From Lysobacter panacisoli (GTDB lineage: Bacteria > Pseudomonadota > Gammaproteobacteria > Xanthomonadales > Xanthomonadaceae), in NCBI RefSeq assembly GCF_009765165.1, contig NZ_VLNU01000001.1, positions 1,968,501 to 2,032,500 on the forward strand: 64,000 nt of DNA, given 5' to 3'. A program made the translations under genes and the position numbers. Shown here in pieces: positions 56,886 through 64,000 of the stretch. How positions within the stretch are numbered: the first letter of the stretch is position 1; every line of letters begins with the position of its first letter. Under the pieces are notes generated by a model. The model was not told the origin of the DNA. It did no database searches and saw nothing but the letters and a program-made list of their open reading frames with translations.

Positions 56886-57734
56886 ATGCGCACATTGTCA
56901 GGCAAGACCCTTTTCATCACCGGCGCCTCGCGCGGCATCGGCCGTGCCATCGCCCTGCGTGCCGCGCGCGACGGCGCCAACGTCGCGATCGTGGCGAAGT
57001 CGGCGGTGCCCAATCCCAAGCTCCCGGGCACGATCCACACGGTCGCCGAGGAAGTGAAGGCTGCCGGCGGGCAGGCGCTGGCACTGAAGTGCGACATCCG
57101 CGTGGAAGAGGAAGTGCAGGCTGCGGTCGCGGCCACCGTCGAGGCGTTCGGCGGCATCGACATCCTGGTCAACAACGCCAGCGCGATCTGGCTGCGCGGC
57201 ACGCTCGACACGCCGATGAAGCGCTACGACCTGATGCAGGAGGTCAACGCGCGCGGCACGTTCCTGTGTTCGCAGGCCTGCTTGCCGCACCTGCTCAAGG
57301 CGGCCGATCCGCACATCCTGTCGATGGCGCCGCCGATCAACCTCGACCCGAAGTGGTGGGCGCCGCACACCGCGTACACACTCGCGAAGATGGGCATGAG
57401 TTTCGTCACCCTGGGCCTGGCCGCGGAGTTCGGTCCGCAGGGCGTGGCGGTCAACGCGCTGTGGCCGCGCACGGTCATCGCCACCGATGCGATCAACATG
57501 ATTCCCGGCGTTCGCCCGGAGCAGTGCCGCACGCCGGAGATCGTCGCCGATGCGGCGCACACCGTGCTGGTGCGGCCGTCGGACGGCTACTTCGGCCATT
57601 TCCTGATCGACGATGACGTGCTGTTCGCCGCCGGCGTGACGGATTTCGCGCAGTACGCCGTGGATCCCGCTGCGACGCACCTGTTGCCGGACCTGTTCCT
57701 GACCGATTCGCAGATGGCGAAGAAGCCGCGCTGA
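56886..57734 (+). CDS. Short-chain dehydrogenase/reductase (HSDL2-like)
   Basis: A 282-residue NAD(P)-dependent oxidoreductase. The coenzyme motif TGASRGIGRAIALRAA is at the N-terminus; NNASA follows; and the active site has the serine in ILSMAPP, then YTLAK with the Tyr-x3-Lys pair. The spacing (insertion between S and Y: INLDPKWWAPHTA) is that of the HSDL2 subgroup found in bacteria next to lipid-metabolism genes. No partner gene is seen here. It starts at MRTLSGKTL after GGAGG. The substrate is unknown, likely a lipid-type ketone or alcohol. Confidence 0.87.
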   Translation: MRTLSGKTLFITGASRGIGRAIALRAARDGANVAIVAKSAVPNPKLPGTIHTVAEEVKAAGGQALALKCDIRVEEEVQAAVAATVEAFGGIDILVNNASAIWLRGTLDTPMKRYDLMQEVNARGTFLCSQACLPHLLKAADPHILSMAPPINLDPKWWAPHTAYTLAKMGMSFVTLGLAAEFGPQGVAVNALWPRTVIATDAINMIPGVRPEQCRTPEIVADAAHTVLVRPSDGYFGHFLIDDDVLFAAGVTDFAQYAVDPAATHLLPDLFLTDSQMAKKPR

Positions 57735-57820
57735 CGCGACCCGATCGCGCGGTTCCGGCGGCGGCTTGTCGACGACTCGCCGCCACGGTAACGTCGCCCC
57801 CGCAACTCAGGGGAAATGGA

Positions 57821-58219
57821 ATGCCGTACTTGCAGGGACTGCCGGCCTTCGCCGGCTATTTCGCCGTGGGACTGGGCTTCGTCGCGCTGTTCCTGGCGCT
57901 GTACCTGCACCTCACGCCGCATCGCGAACTCGCGTTGATCCGCGCCGGCAATCTGGCCGCGAGCACGGCCCTGTCGGGCGCGCTGCTCGGCTTCTGCCTG
58001 CCGCTGTCCAGCGCGATGGCGCACAGTGTCGCGCTGCTCGACCTGGCGATCTGGGGCGCGATCGCGCTCGTCGCGCAGGCCGCCGCGTATGGCCTGACGC
58101 GCCTGCTGTTGCCGGGCTTCCCTGCGCGGATCGAACGCGGCGAACAGTCCGCGGCCATTCTGTCGGCCACGCTGCACGTCGGCGTCGGCCTGCTCAACGC
58201 CGCCGCAATGGTGTACTGA
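57821..58219 (+). CDS. DUF350 membrane protein (YjfL-like)
   Basis: A 132-residue integral membrane protein with four hydrophobic segments (AGYFAVGLGFVALFLALYL, ALSGALLGFCLPLSS, LLDLAIWGAIALVAQAAAYGL and ILSATLHVGVGLLNAAAMVY). The polar block TPHRELALIRAGNLAASTALSGA is typical of DUF350. It is the first gene of a three-gene unit with a small Cys/Gly-rich protein and a glutathionylspermidine synthase-like ATP-grasp gene, the same order as yjfL-yjfM-yjfC of E. coli. Its function is unknown; it may carry or anchor a product of the ligase. Confidence 0.85.
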   Translation: MPYLQGLPAFAGYFAVGLGFVALFLALYLHLTPHRELALIRAGNLAASTALSGALLGFCLPLSSAMAHSVALLDLAIWGAIALVAQAAAYGLTRLLLPGFPARIERGEQSAAILSATLHVGVGLLNAAAMVY

Positions 58220-58659
58220 TGGCCCGTCGCGACCGTCGCCGCGGGGCGTCGCCGATCGTGCACAAGGCGCCCGAACGCAAGCGTTCCTTCGACATTCCCT
58301 GGCTGACCATCGGTGCGGTCGCGCTGATCAGCCTGCCGGTCCTGCACGAAGTCACGCGCGAGCCAATGCTGCGCAACCACTACACCGATCGCGCCAGCTG
58401 CGAGTGCGATTACCAGCAGGGCTGCGGACGCGATTCCGCGTCGGGTTCGTGGGCCGGTCCGTGGTACGCGCAGGATCCGGGCGATCGTCGCGCCGACGAT
58501 CCTGGTGCGGGCACCTGCCGCCGCAGCGGCGGCAGCGGTTACTACGGCGGTTACGGCGGCTATGGCTACGGTCAGGGACGCTATCCGCCGACGTCGGTCG
58601 AGCAAGGCTATCGCGGCGGTTTCGGCAGCACCGGCCGCGTGCATTCCGCGCGTTCCTGA
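58219..58659 (+). CDS. YjfM-like small membrane-anchored protein (hypothetical)
   Basis: A 146-residue protein. After a basic N-terminus one hydrophobic segment (IPWLTIGAVALISLPVL) follows, and then a soluble part with a cluster of cysteines (ASCECDYQQGCGRD, GTCRRS) and a glycine/tyrosine repeat region YYGGYGGYGYGQGRYPP. The Gly/Tyr stretch looks intrinsically disordered. The start overlaps the DUF350 stop in TGATG form, so translation is coupled. By position it corresponds to yjfM of E. coli, but sequence similarity to DUF1190 is not obvious to me. The cysteines may form disulfides on the outer face of the membrane. Confidence 0.7.
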   Translation: MARRDRRRGASPIVHKAPERKRSFDIPWLTIGAVALISLPVLHEVTREPMLRNHYTDRASCECDYQQGCGRDSASGSWAGPWYAQDPGDRRADDPGAGTCRRSGGSGYYGGYGGYGYGQGRYPPTSVEQGYRGGFGSTGRVHSARS

Positions 58660-58670
58660 GCGCCGGTCGG

Positions 58671-59768
58671 ATGCGTCGCGAAACGCGTGCACCGCGTGCG
58701 GACTGGCGCGAACGCGTCGAAGCGCTGGGTTTCGATTTCCACACGCTCGATGGCCCGTACTGGGTCGAGGACGCGTGCTATCGCTTCGACGTCGCCGAGA
58801 TCGATCGCATCGAAGCCGCCGGCAACGAGCTCCATCGCCTCTGTCTCGAAGCGGTCGCCCATGTCGTGAAGCACGGCGACTACGCGCCGCTCGGCCTCGA
58901 CGATCGCGCCGCAACGCTGGTGGAACGCTCGTGGCGCGCGCAGGAAGCGGCGCTTTACGGGCGCATGGACCTGGCCTACGACGGCCGCGGCGAACCGAAG
59001 CTGCTCGAATACAACGCCGACACGCCGACCTCGCTGTTCGAGGCGTCGGTGGTGCAGTGGTACTGGCTGGAAGAAACCGCCGCGGGTGGCGACCAGTTCA
59101 ACTCCCTGCACGAATCGCTGCTCGAACGCTGGCGCGCACTGCTGCCGGCGAACGCGAAGGTCCACTTCACCGGCTGCCTGGAATCCCGCGAGGATGAGGC
59201 GACAGTCGACTACCTGCGCGACACCTGCGCGCAGGCGGGTTTCGAAACGACGACCCTGGATGTGTCGGAGATCGGCTGGCGCGAGCGTCGCTTCGTCGAC
59301 CTCGACGATCGGCCGATCGCGCACGCGTTCAAGCTGTATCCGTGGGAATGGATGATGGCCGAGCCGTTCTCCGAGCACCTCGCCACCGCGCCTACGCGCT
59401 GGATCGAGCCGGCATGGAAGCAGGTGCTGTCGAACAAGTCGCTGCTGCCGCTGCTGTGGCGCCTGTTCCCCGGCCATCCGAACCTGCTGGCGGCGTCGCA
59501 CGATCCGCGCGATATAGCCGGGCCCGTCGTCGCCAAGCCGCGACACGGTCGCGAAGGCGAGGGCGTGTTCATCGCCGAGCAGGGGCTGTCGTTCGCCGAG
59601 CCGGGACTGGTCTACCAGGCCTACGCCCCGCTGTACCGCAGTGCGGCCGGGCACGCGCTGCTGGGCGCCTGGGTCGTCGGTGACGAAACGGTGGGGTTGG
59701 GTATCCGCGAGGACGACGACGCCGTGACCCGCAACACCAGCCGTTTCGTCCCGCATTGCTTCGACTAG
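58671..59768 (+). CDS. Glutathionylspermidine synthase-like ATP-grasp ligase (YjfC/YgiC family)
   Basis: A 365-residue ATP-grasp enzyme that equals the synthetase half of glutathionylspermidine synthase, without the amidase domain. Family segments are WVEDACYRFDVAEIDRIEAA, GEPKLLEYNADTPTSLFEASVVQWYWLEE, SNKSLLPLLWRLFPGHPNLLAASHDP and the ATP-binding AKPRHGREGEGVFI. The substrate of these stand-alone members is not known, though amine or peptide ligation is expected from the fold. It is the third gene of the DUF350 unit, 11 bp after the second. The start MRRETRAP is one of two or three near-equal options; the conserved part begins within 20 residues. Confidence 0.85.
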   Translation: MRRETRAPRADWRERVEALGFDFHTLDGPYWVEDACYRFDVAEIDRIEAAGNELHRLCLEAVAHVVKHGDYAPLGLDDRAATLVERSWRAQEAALYGRMDLAYDGRGEPKLLEYNADTPTSLFEASVVQWYWLEETAAGGDQFNSLHESLLERWRALLPANAKVHFTGCLESREDEATVDYLRDTCAQAGFETTTLDVSEIGWRERRFVDLDDRPIAHAFKLYPWEWMMAEPFSEHLATAPTRWIEPAWKQVLSNKSLLPLLWRLFPGHPNLLAASHDPRDIAGPVVAKPRHGREGEGVFIAEQGLSFAEPGLVYQAYAPLYRSAAGHALLGAWVVGDETVGLGIREDDDAVTRNTSRFVPHCFD

Positions 59769-59859
59769 CGATCGGTTCGGCGATTTCGCCGGCAAGCCCG
59801 CCGCGCCGGGCGCAATCGGCGACAATGGCGGTTTCCGCGCCACAGTCCACCCGATTGCC

Positions 59860-61089
59860 ATGACCGACTCCGCCTCGACCGACCTGTTCTCGCTGTCCGA
59901 ACGCTATTACCTGCCCGTATACCGTCCGCGCCGCATCGTGCTGGACCACGGAAAAGACGCGCGCGTGTGGGATCGCGACGGCCGCGAATACGTGGACTTC
60001 GGCGCCGGCATCGCGGTCAACGCGCTCGGTCACGCGAATCCCGCGTTGGTCGCCGCACTGACCGAACAGGCCGGCAAGCTCTGGCACACCAGCAATGTGT
60101 TCGTCAGCGAGCCGCCGCTGCGCCTGGCCGAAGAACTGGTCACCGCCTCGCGCTTCGCGCAGCGCGTGTTCTTCTGCAACTCAGGCGCGGAGGCCAACGA
60201 GGCTGCGATCAAGCTCGCGCGCAAGTGGGCGTCCTCGCACGGCCGCACGCCTGACCGCCGCGTCATCCTCACCTTCCGCGGCAGCTTCCACGGCCGCACG
60301 CTCGCCGCGGTCACCGCCGGTGCGCAACCGAAGTACCACGAAGGCTTCGAACCGTTGCCGCCGGGTTTCCGCTACAGCGACTTCAACGATCTCGCCGCGG
60401 CCGAAGCGGCGATGGCGTCCGGCGACGTCTGCGCGGTGCTGGTCGAGCCCGTGCAGGGCGAAGGTGGCATGACGCCGGCGACCCCGGAATTCCTGCTCGG
60501 CCTGCGCGCGCTGTGCGATCGCCACGATGCGCTGCTGATGTTCGACGAGATCCAGTGCGGCATGGGCCGCACCGGCCACCTGTTCGCCGCGCACGCGTAC
60601 GGCATCACGCCCGACGTCGTCACGCTGGCGAAGGCGCTGGGCAGCGGCTTCCCGATCGGCGCGATGCTGGTGGGCGAGAAGGCCGCCGAGTCGATGCAGT
60701 TCGGCGCGCACGGCACGACCTTCGGAGGCAACCCGCTGGCCGCGGCGGTCGCGCGCGCGGCGCTGCGCGAGATCAACTCGCCCGCGTTGCTGGCCAATGT
60801 CGCGCGCCAGTCGCTGGCGATTCGCGATGCGCTTGCCGAACTCGACGCGGAACTGGGCCTGTTCTCCGAGATCCGCGGCAGCGGCCTGATGCTCGGCGCG
60901 CAGCTGCGCGAGCAGCACGCGGGCAAGGCGGGCGCGATCCTCGACCTGTGCGTCGAACATGGCCTGCTGTTGTTGCAGGCAGGCCCGGACGTGTTGCGTT
61001 TCGTGCCCGCGCTGAACATCAGCGACGCCGACATCGGCGAGGGACTGCAGCGTCTGCGCAGTGCGTTGAGGGCGTTCGCGACCGCCTGA
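59860..61089 (+). CDS. argD: Acetylornithine/succinyldiaminopimelate aminotransferase
   Basis: A 409-residue class III PLP aminotransferase. It begins LFSLSERYYLPVYRPRRIVLDHGKDARVWDRDGREYVDFGAGIAVNALGHANPALV, as ArgD does, with FFCNSGAEANEAAIKLARKW, the metal/PLP region MFDEIQCGMGRTG and the PLP lysine in TLAKALGSGFPIGAMLVG. It converts N-acetylglutamate semialdehyde to N-acetylornithine in arginine synthesis and may also serve lysine synthesis. No other arg gene is near. It is followed by a strong bidirectional terminator shared with hemL. Confidence 0.92.
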   Translation: MTDSASTDLFSLSERYYLPVYRPRRIVLDHGKDARVWDRDGREYVDFGAGIAVNALGHANPALVAALTEQAGKLWHTSNVFVSEPPLRLAEELVTASRFAQRVFFCNSGAEANEAAIKLARKWASSHGRTPDRRVILTFRGSFHGRTLAAVTAGAQPKYHEGFEPLPPGFRYSDFNDLAAAEAAMASGDVCAVLVEPVQGEGGMTPATPEFLLGLRALCDRHDALLMFDEIQCGMGRTGHLFAAHAYGITPDVVTLAKALGSGFPIGAMLVGEKAAESMQFGAHGTTFGGNPLAAAVARAALREINSPALLANVARQSLAIRDALAELDAELGLFSEIRGSGLMLGAQLREQHAGKAGAILDLCVEHGLLLLQAGPDVLRFVPALNISDADIGEGLQRLRSALRAFATA

Positions 61090-61107
61090 ATCCTTCGCGA
61101 AGTGCTA

Positions 61108-61140
61108 CAAAAAAGCCCGGAAATTCCGGGCTTTTTGTTT
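61108..61140. terminator. Bidirectional terminator between argD and hemL
   Basis: The stem AGCCCGG/CCGGGCT with an AAATT loop is preceded by a run of A and followed by TTTTGTTTT, so both strands have a U-tract. It ends argD on the plus strand and thiE-hemL on the minus strand. Confidence 0.93.
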
Positions 61141-61158
61141 TCGTCGGAAAGCGCGTGA

Positions 61159-62448
61159 TCAGCCCTTCGCGACGGCGAACGCCTCGCGCGCGGCCGCGAC
61201 CGTGGCCGCGATCTCCGCTTCGCCATGCATGCTCGACACGAAGCCGGCCTCGAACGCCGACGGCGCGAGGTACACGCCGCGCTCCAGCATCGCGTGGAAG
61301 AAGCGGTTGAACCGCGCGGTGTCGGACGCCTTCGCTTCCTCGAACGTTTCCACCGGACCTTCGCGGAAATACAGGCCGAACATGCCCGGCGCGCGGGTGG
61401 TGGAGAAGGCGACGCCGGCATCGCGCGCGGCCGCTTCCAGTCCGTCGCAGAGGGCGTGCGTGCTGCGTTCGAGCGCGTCGTGGAAGCCCGGCGCCTGGAT
61501 CAGTTCCAGCGTCGCAAGGCCCGCGGCCATCGCCACCGGATTGCCGCTGAGCGTGCCGGCCTGGTAGATCGGGCCGCTCGGCGCGACTTGCGCCATGTAT
61601 TCGCGGCGGCCGCCGTACGCGCCCACAGGCATGCCGCCGCCGATGATCTTGCCGAACGTCGACAGGTCCGGCGTGATGCCGTAACGCTGCTGCGCGCCAC
61701 CGAGCGCGACGCGGAAGCCGGTCATCACCTCGTCGAAGATCAGCAGCGTGCCGTGCTTCGTGCACAGCTCGCGCAGGTGCTGCAGGTAGCCCTCGCGAGG
61801 CAGGATGCAGTTGGCGTTGCCGACGATGGGTTCGATGATCAGGCCGGCGATGTCGCCGCCGACTTCGTCGAAGAGTTTCGTCGCGGCGTCGAAATCGTTG
61901 TACGGAATCGTCAGCGTGAGGTCCGCCAATGCCGAGGGAACGCCCGGCGAGTTCGGCAGGCCCAGCGTCATCACGCCGCTGCCGGCCTTCACCAGGAAGC
62001 TGTCGCCGTGACCGTGGTAGCAACCTTCGAACTTCACGATGCGCGTGCGTCCCGTGACGCCGCGCGCGACGCGGATCGCCGACAGCGTGGCTTCGGTGCC
62101 CGAGTTGACCATGCGCACCATCTCGCAGCTCGGCACGATCTTCGTAATCGTCTCGGCCATCGTCACTTCCAGCGCGTTGGGAACGCCGAAGCTGAGGCCG
62201 TCGCGCATGGTCTTCTCGACCGCGGCGAGCACTTCCGGGCGCGCATGGCCCGCAATCATCGGGCCCCAGGAACCGACGTAATCGATGTAGCGGTTGCCGT
62301 CGACGTCGAACAGGTATGCGCCTTCGGCGCGCTGTGCGAAGAACGGCTCGCCTCCGACCGACTTGAAAGCGCGCACCGGCGAATTGACGCCGCCGGGGAT
62401 CAGGTCCTTGGCGCGGGTGAACAGTTCGTGCGATTGCGTGTGGTTCAT
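61159..62448 (-). CDS. hemL: Glutamate-1-semialdehyde 2,1-aminomutase
   Basis: A 429-residue class III PLP enzyme that makes 5-aminolevulinate, the tetrapyrrole precursor. The N-terminal [61 protein letters not shown] is the HemL signature. The PLP lysine is in [20 protein letters not shown], and the C-terminal [19 protein letters not shown] is intact. It lies 15 bp downstream of thiE on the same strand, so the two are probably one transcript; both end at the shared terminator at 61.1 kb. Confidence 0.97.
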   Translation of the reverse strand: MNHTQSHELFTRAKDLIPGGVNSPVRAFKSVGGEPFFAQRAEGAYLFDVDGNRYIDYVGSWGPMIAGHARPEVLAAVEKTMRDGLSFGVPNALEVTMAETITKIVPSCEMVRMVNSGTEATLSAIRVARGVTGRTRIVKFEGCYHGHGDSFLVKAGSGVMTLGLPNSPGVPSALADLTLTIPYNDFDAATKLFDEVGGDIAGLIIEPIVGNANCILPREGYLQHLRELCTKHGTLLIFDEVMTGFRVALGGAQQRYGITPDLSTFGKIIGGGMPVGAYGGRREYMAQVAPSGPIYQAGTLSGNPVAMAAGLATLELIQAPGFHDALERSTHALCDGLEAAARDAGVAFSTTRAPGMFGLYFREGPVETFEEAKASDTARFNRFFHAMLERGVYLAPSAFEAGFVSSMHGEAEIAATVAAAREAFAVAKG

Positions 62449-62463
62449 GGGGTATCCGTGGGC

Positions 62464-63129
62464 TCAGGCGCTTGTGCGCGCATGCGGGGGAAGCTGGGAG
62501 TCGGACCGGCGGAAGCCGGTGAGGTACTGGTGGACCGCGATCGCGGGATCGGGCGCGTCGAACACGCCGCTGATCACCGCGAGCAGGTCCGCGCCGGCGT
62601 CGATCAATGCCGGCGCATTGTCCGGCGTGATCCCGCCGATCGCCACCCGCGGCAGTCCCAGCGCCGCGGAATCGCGCAGCAGCTGCGGCGTCGCGCGCCG
62701 TGCGTTGGGCTTGGTCGGCGAAGGAAAGAACGCGCCGAAAGCGATGTAGTCGGCGCCCGCGGCCGCGGCCTTGCGCGCCAGATCGAGGTCGGCGTAGCAC
62801 GAGGCTCCGAGCAGCGCGCCAGCCGGAAGCGAGGCGCGGGCGACGGCGACTTCGCCGTCGTCTTCACCCAGATGCGCGCCGTCGGCTCCGATCGCTGCGG
62901 CGAGGCGCCAGTCGTCGTTGATGATCAGCGGCACGTCGTGGCGCCGGCACAACGGCAGCAATTCCCGCGCCTGCGCGTCGCGCAGTGCCGCGTCGGCGGC
63001 CTTGTTGCGGTACTGCAGCCACGCCGCGCCGGCTTCGAGCACGACCTGCACGCGGGCCAACAGGCGCGCCGTGTCCGTGTCGTCTGGCGTGATGGCATAG
63101 AGCCCCTGCCGGGGCCAGGAAGGGTTCAT
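62464..63129 (-). CDS. thiE: Thiamine phosphate synthase
   Basis: A 221-residue TIM-barrel enzyme that couples hydroxymethylpyrimidine diphosphate with the thiazole to make thiamine phosphate. It reads GLYAITPDDTDT, AWLQYRNKAA, IINDDWRLAAAIGADGAHLGEDD with the metal-binding aspartates, DYIAFGAFFPSPTKPNA and VAIGGITPDNAPALIDAGADLLAVISGVF. The gene lies directly upstream of hemL. It has no riboswitch of its own that I can see. The start MNPSWPRQGLYAI is followed at once by the conserved core. Confidence 0.94.
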   Translation of the reverse strand: MNPSWPRQGLYAITPDDTDTARLLARVQVVLEAGAAWLQYRNKAADAALRDAQARELLPLCRRHDVPLIINDDWRLAAAIGADGAHLGEDDGEVAVARASLPAGALLGASCYADLDLARKAAAAGADYIAFGAFFPSPTKPNARRATPQLLRDSAALGLPRVAIGGITPDNAPALIDAGADLLAVISGVFDAPDPAIAVHQYLTGFRRSDSQLPPHARTSA

Positions 63130-63199
63130 TCCGGAGTGCTTCCGTGGGCGCGGGCGCGGTGGGACAATGCGCGTTCCGCAATCCCCGCATTATCCGCCC

Positions 63200-63391
63200 A
63201 TGTCCGAGACCGCCGCGACCACCACCTACCGCACGTGGATGTGCGTCGTCTGCGGCTTCATCTACGACGAGGCCCTGGGCCTGCCGGAAGAGGGCATCGC
63301 CCCCGGGACGCGCTGGGAAGACGTGCCGGACACCTGGACGTGCCCGGATTGCGGCGTCACCAAGGACGATTTCGAGATGATGCCGCTCTGA
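63200..63391 (+). CDS. Rubredoxin
   Basis: A 63-residue iron protein. The two CxxC knuckles are present: MCVVCGFIYDEALGLPEEGIAPGTRWEDVP and WTCPDCGVTKDDFEMM, which bind one iron with four cysteines. This is the normal AlkG/RubA type used as an electron carrier, for example to alkane hydroxylase or rubredoxin-oxygen reductase. The ATG at 63200 is preferred to an upstream one, because the N-terminus SETAATTTYRTWMC is like the family. It is divergent from thiE with 70 bp between and convergent with the DUF192 gene, only 4 bp away. Confidence 0.95.
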   Translation: MSETAATTTYRTWMCVVCGFIYDEALGLPEEGIAPGTRWEDVPDTWTCPDCGVTKDDFEMMPL

Positions 63392-63395
63392 CGGA

Positions 63396-63842
63396 TCAGG
63401 GCTGGGCCAGGCCCGGCCCGAGGGTGATTTCCACGCCGTCCTTCAGGCCCAGGCGCGCTGCCTGGCCGGCATTGAGTTCCAGCACGTAGCGGGCCGGTTC
63501 GTCGCTCGGGTACGGCGGGCAACCGTCGCCGAGCGAACACGGCGGCACGTCGCGCTGCTGCGACACCAGCTTGCGGGCCGAATCGAAGTACAGGATGTCC
63601 AGCGGAATCTTGGTGTTCTTCATCCAGTAGGCGAGTGGCTCCTGGCGCTCATGGATGAACAACATCCCGTGGTCCTGCGCCATCTCGTCGCGGAACATCA
63701 GGCCGCGCGCGCGCTCGGCCTCGTCGTCGGCGATTTCCACCGCATAGCGCTGCCCGTTCAACTCGACCCAGGCATCGGAACCGCTGGCGCAGCCGGAGAG
63801 GGCGAGGCCGCAGCAGGCCAGCAGCAAGCGGAAGGTGGGCAT
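63396..63842 (-). CDS. DUF192 family lipoprotein
   Basis: A 148-residue protein. The start MPTFRLLLACCGLALSGC gives a lipobox LSGC with Cys18, so it is exported and lipidated. The DUF192 domain follows: YAVEIADDEAERARGLMFRDEMAQDHGMLFIHERQEPLAYWMKNTKIPLDILYFDSARKLVSQQRDVPPCS, with WMKNTxIPLDxhFhD as the hallmark. Function is unknown; relatives are small secreted or lipoprotein domains. It is convergent with the rubredoxin gene. The 158 bp between its start and the window end hold its own promoter region and no other gene that I can see. Confidence 0.85.
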   Translation of the reverse strand: MPTFRLLLACCGLALSGCASGSDAWVELNGQRYAVEIADDEAERARGLMFRDEMAQDHGMLFIHERQEPLAYWMKNTKIPLDILYFDSARKLVSQQRDVPPCSLGDGCPPYPSDEPARYVLELNAGQAARLGLKDGVEITLGPGLAQP

Positions 63843-64000
63843 GGCAGAGGGCTCCGGAAAGTGGCGGTTGCGCGCGTCGCGAACATCGGACACCGCCTGC
63901 ATCGAGTCAAGACGAATCTTCGTGCATTCACCCCCTTCCAAAACCATCGACGCATGTGCACAATGCGCGCCCCGCTGAGGTGAAGTTGATCGAAGCGGGG

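Overview
The window is GC-rich chromosomal DNA of a gammaproteobacterium, most likely a member of the Xanthomonadaceae close to Lysobacter or Xanthomonas. This rests on recognition of gene content, not on a search: a xanthomonad-type branched-chain amino acid (BCAA) cluster running from ilvD through ilvC, ilvG, ilvM and leuA to leuB; a phosphofructokinase with the pyrophosphate-type active site; short-form adenylate kinase; a large TonB-dependent receptor; and LPS genes of the xanthomonad kind. Almost all of it is ordinary housekeeping sequence. I saw no insertion sequence, prophage, CRISPR array, tRNA or rRNA gene.

Layout. 0-9.4 kb: the 3' end of glnE, an ELM1-family protein, a RutE-like nitroreductase, YceI, a pirin, a small zinc-finger protein, and then a cell-envelope block (glycosyltransferase, O-antigen ligase-like protein, LpxL-type acyltransferase, waaA). 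9.5-17.7 kb: pcm-tolC, then a TetR regulator divergent from a two-gene RND efflux unit, and a lipoprotein. 17.8-29.8 kb: a minus-strand series with very tight spacing, leader-ilvD-ilvC-ilvG-ilvM-ilvE-ilvA-leuA-leuC-leuD-leuB, which encodes nearly the whole isoleucine/valine/leucine pathway starting from threonine. 29.9-34.9 kb: thr leader-thrA-thrB-thrC, which supplies that threonine. 35.0-37.1 kb: TPP riboswitch and thiC, divergent from thr. 37.1-44.9 kb: a small membrane protein with an ion channel-like protein, a membrane-anchored winged-helix regulator with a beta-propeller-like domain, an AraC regulator and a TonB-dependent receptor. 45.0-51.1 kb: ppa, hppA and pfp, three pyrophosphate enzymes, with small exported proteins between them. 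51.2-64 kb: adk, mpl, a Lon-N protein, a DedA-PAP2-LssY fusion, a RIO-like kinase, an SDR, a yjfL/yjfM/yjfC-like trio, argD, hemL-thiE, a rubredoxin and a DUF192 lipoprotein.

The most interesting signal is regulatory. The ilv and thr operons each begin with a leader peptide rich in the amino acids made by the operon. The two promoters share a 14-bp near-palindromic site (one copy is the exact reverse complement of the other), directly next to the same TGTTGACA -35 block. In both, 31 nt separate this -35 from an ATG, and the two leader genes begin with almost the same 16 nt. Neither leader has a Shine-Dalgarno sequence, and the predicted transcription start falls at the ATG, so both leader peptides may be translated from leaderless mRNA. 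The ilv control codons are AT-rich codons that look rare in this genome, and a canonical terminator follows them. The thr leader is followed by overlapping alternative hairpins without a U-tract.

Other points of note are a palindromic repeat pair inserted in frame in ilvD, with relatives at two other places; a possible small RNA marked by an orphan minus-strand terminator at 38.02 kb; and several proteins that have lost key residues (the PAP2 histidine, pirin metal ligands, the channel filter). All calls come from reading the sequence. No alignment, folding or expression data were available.
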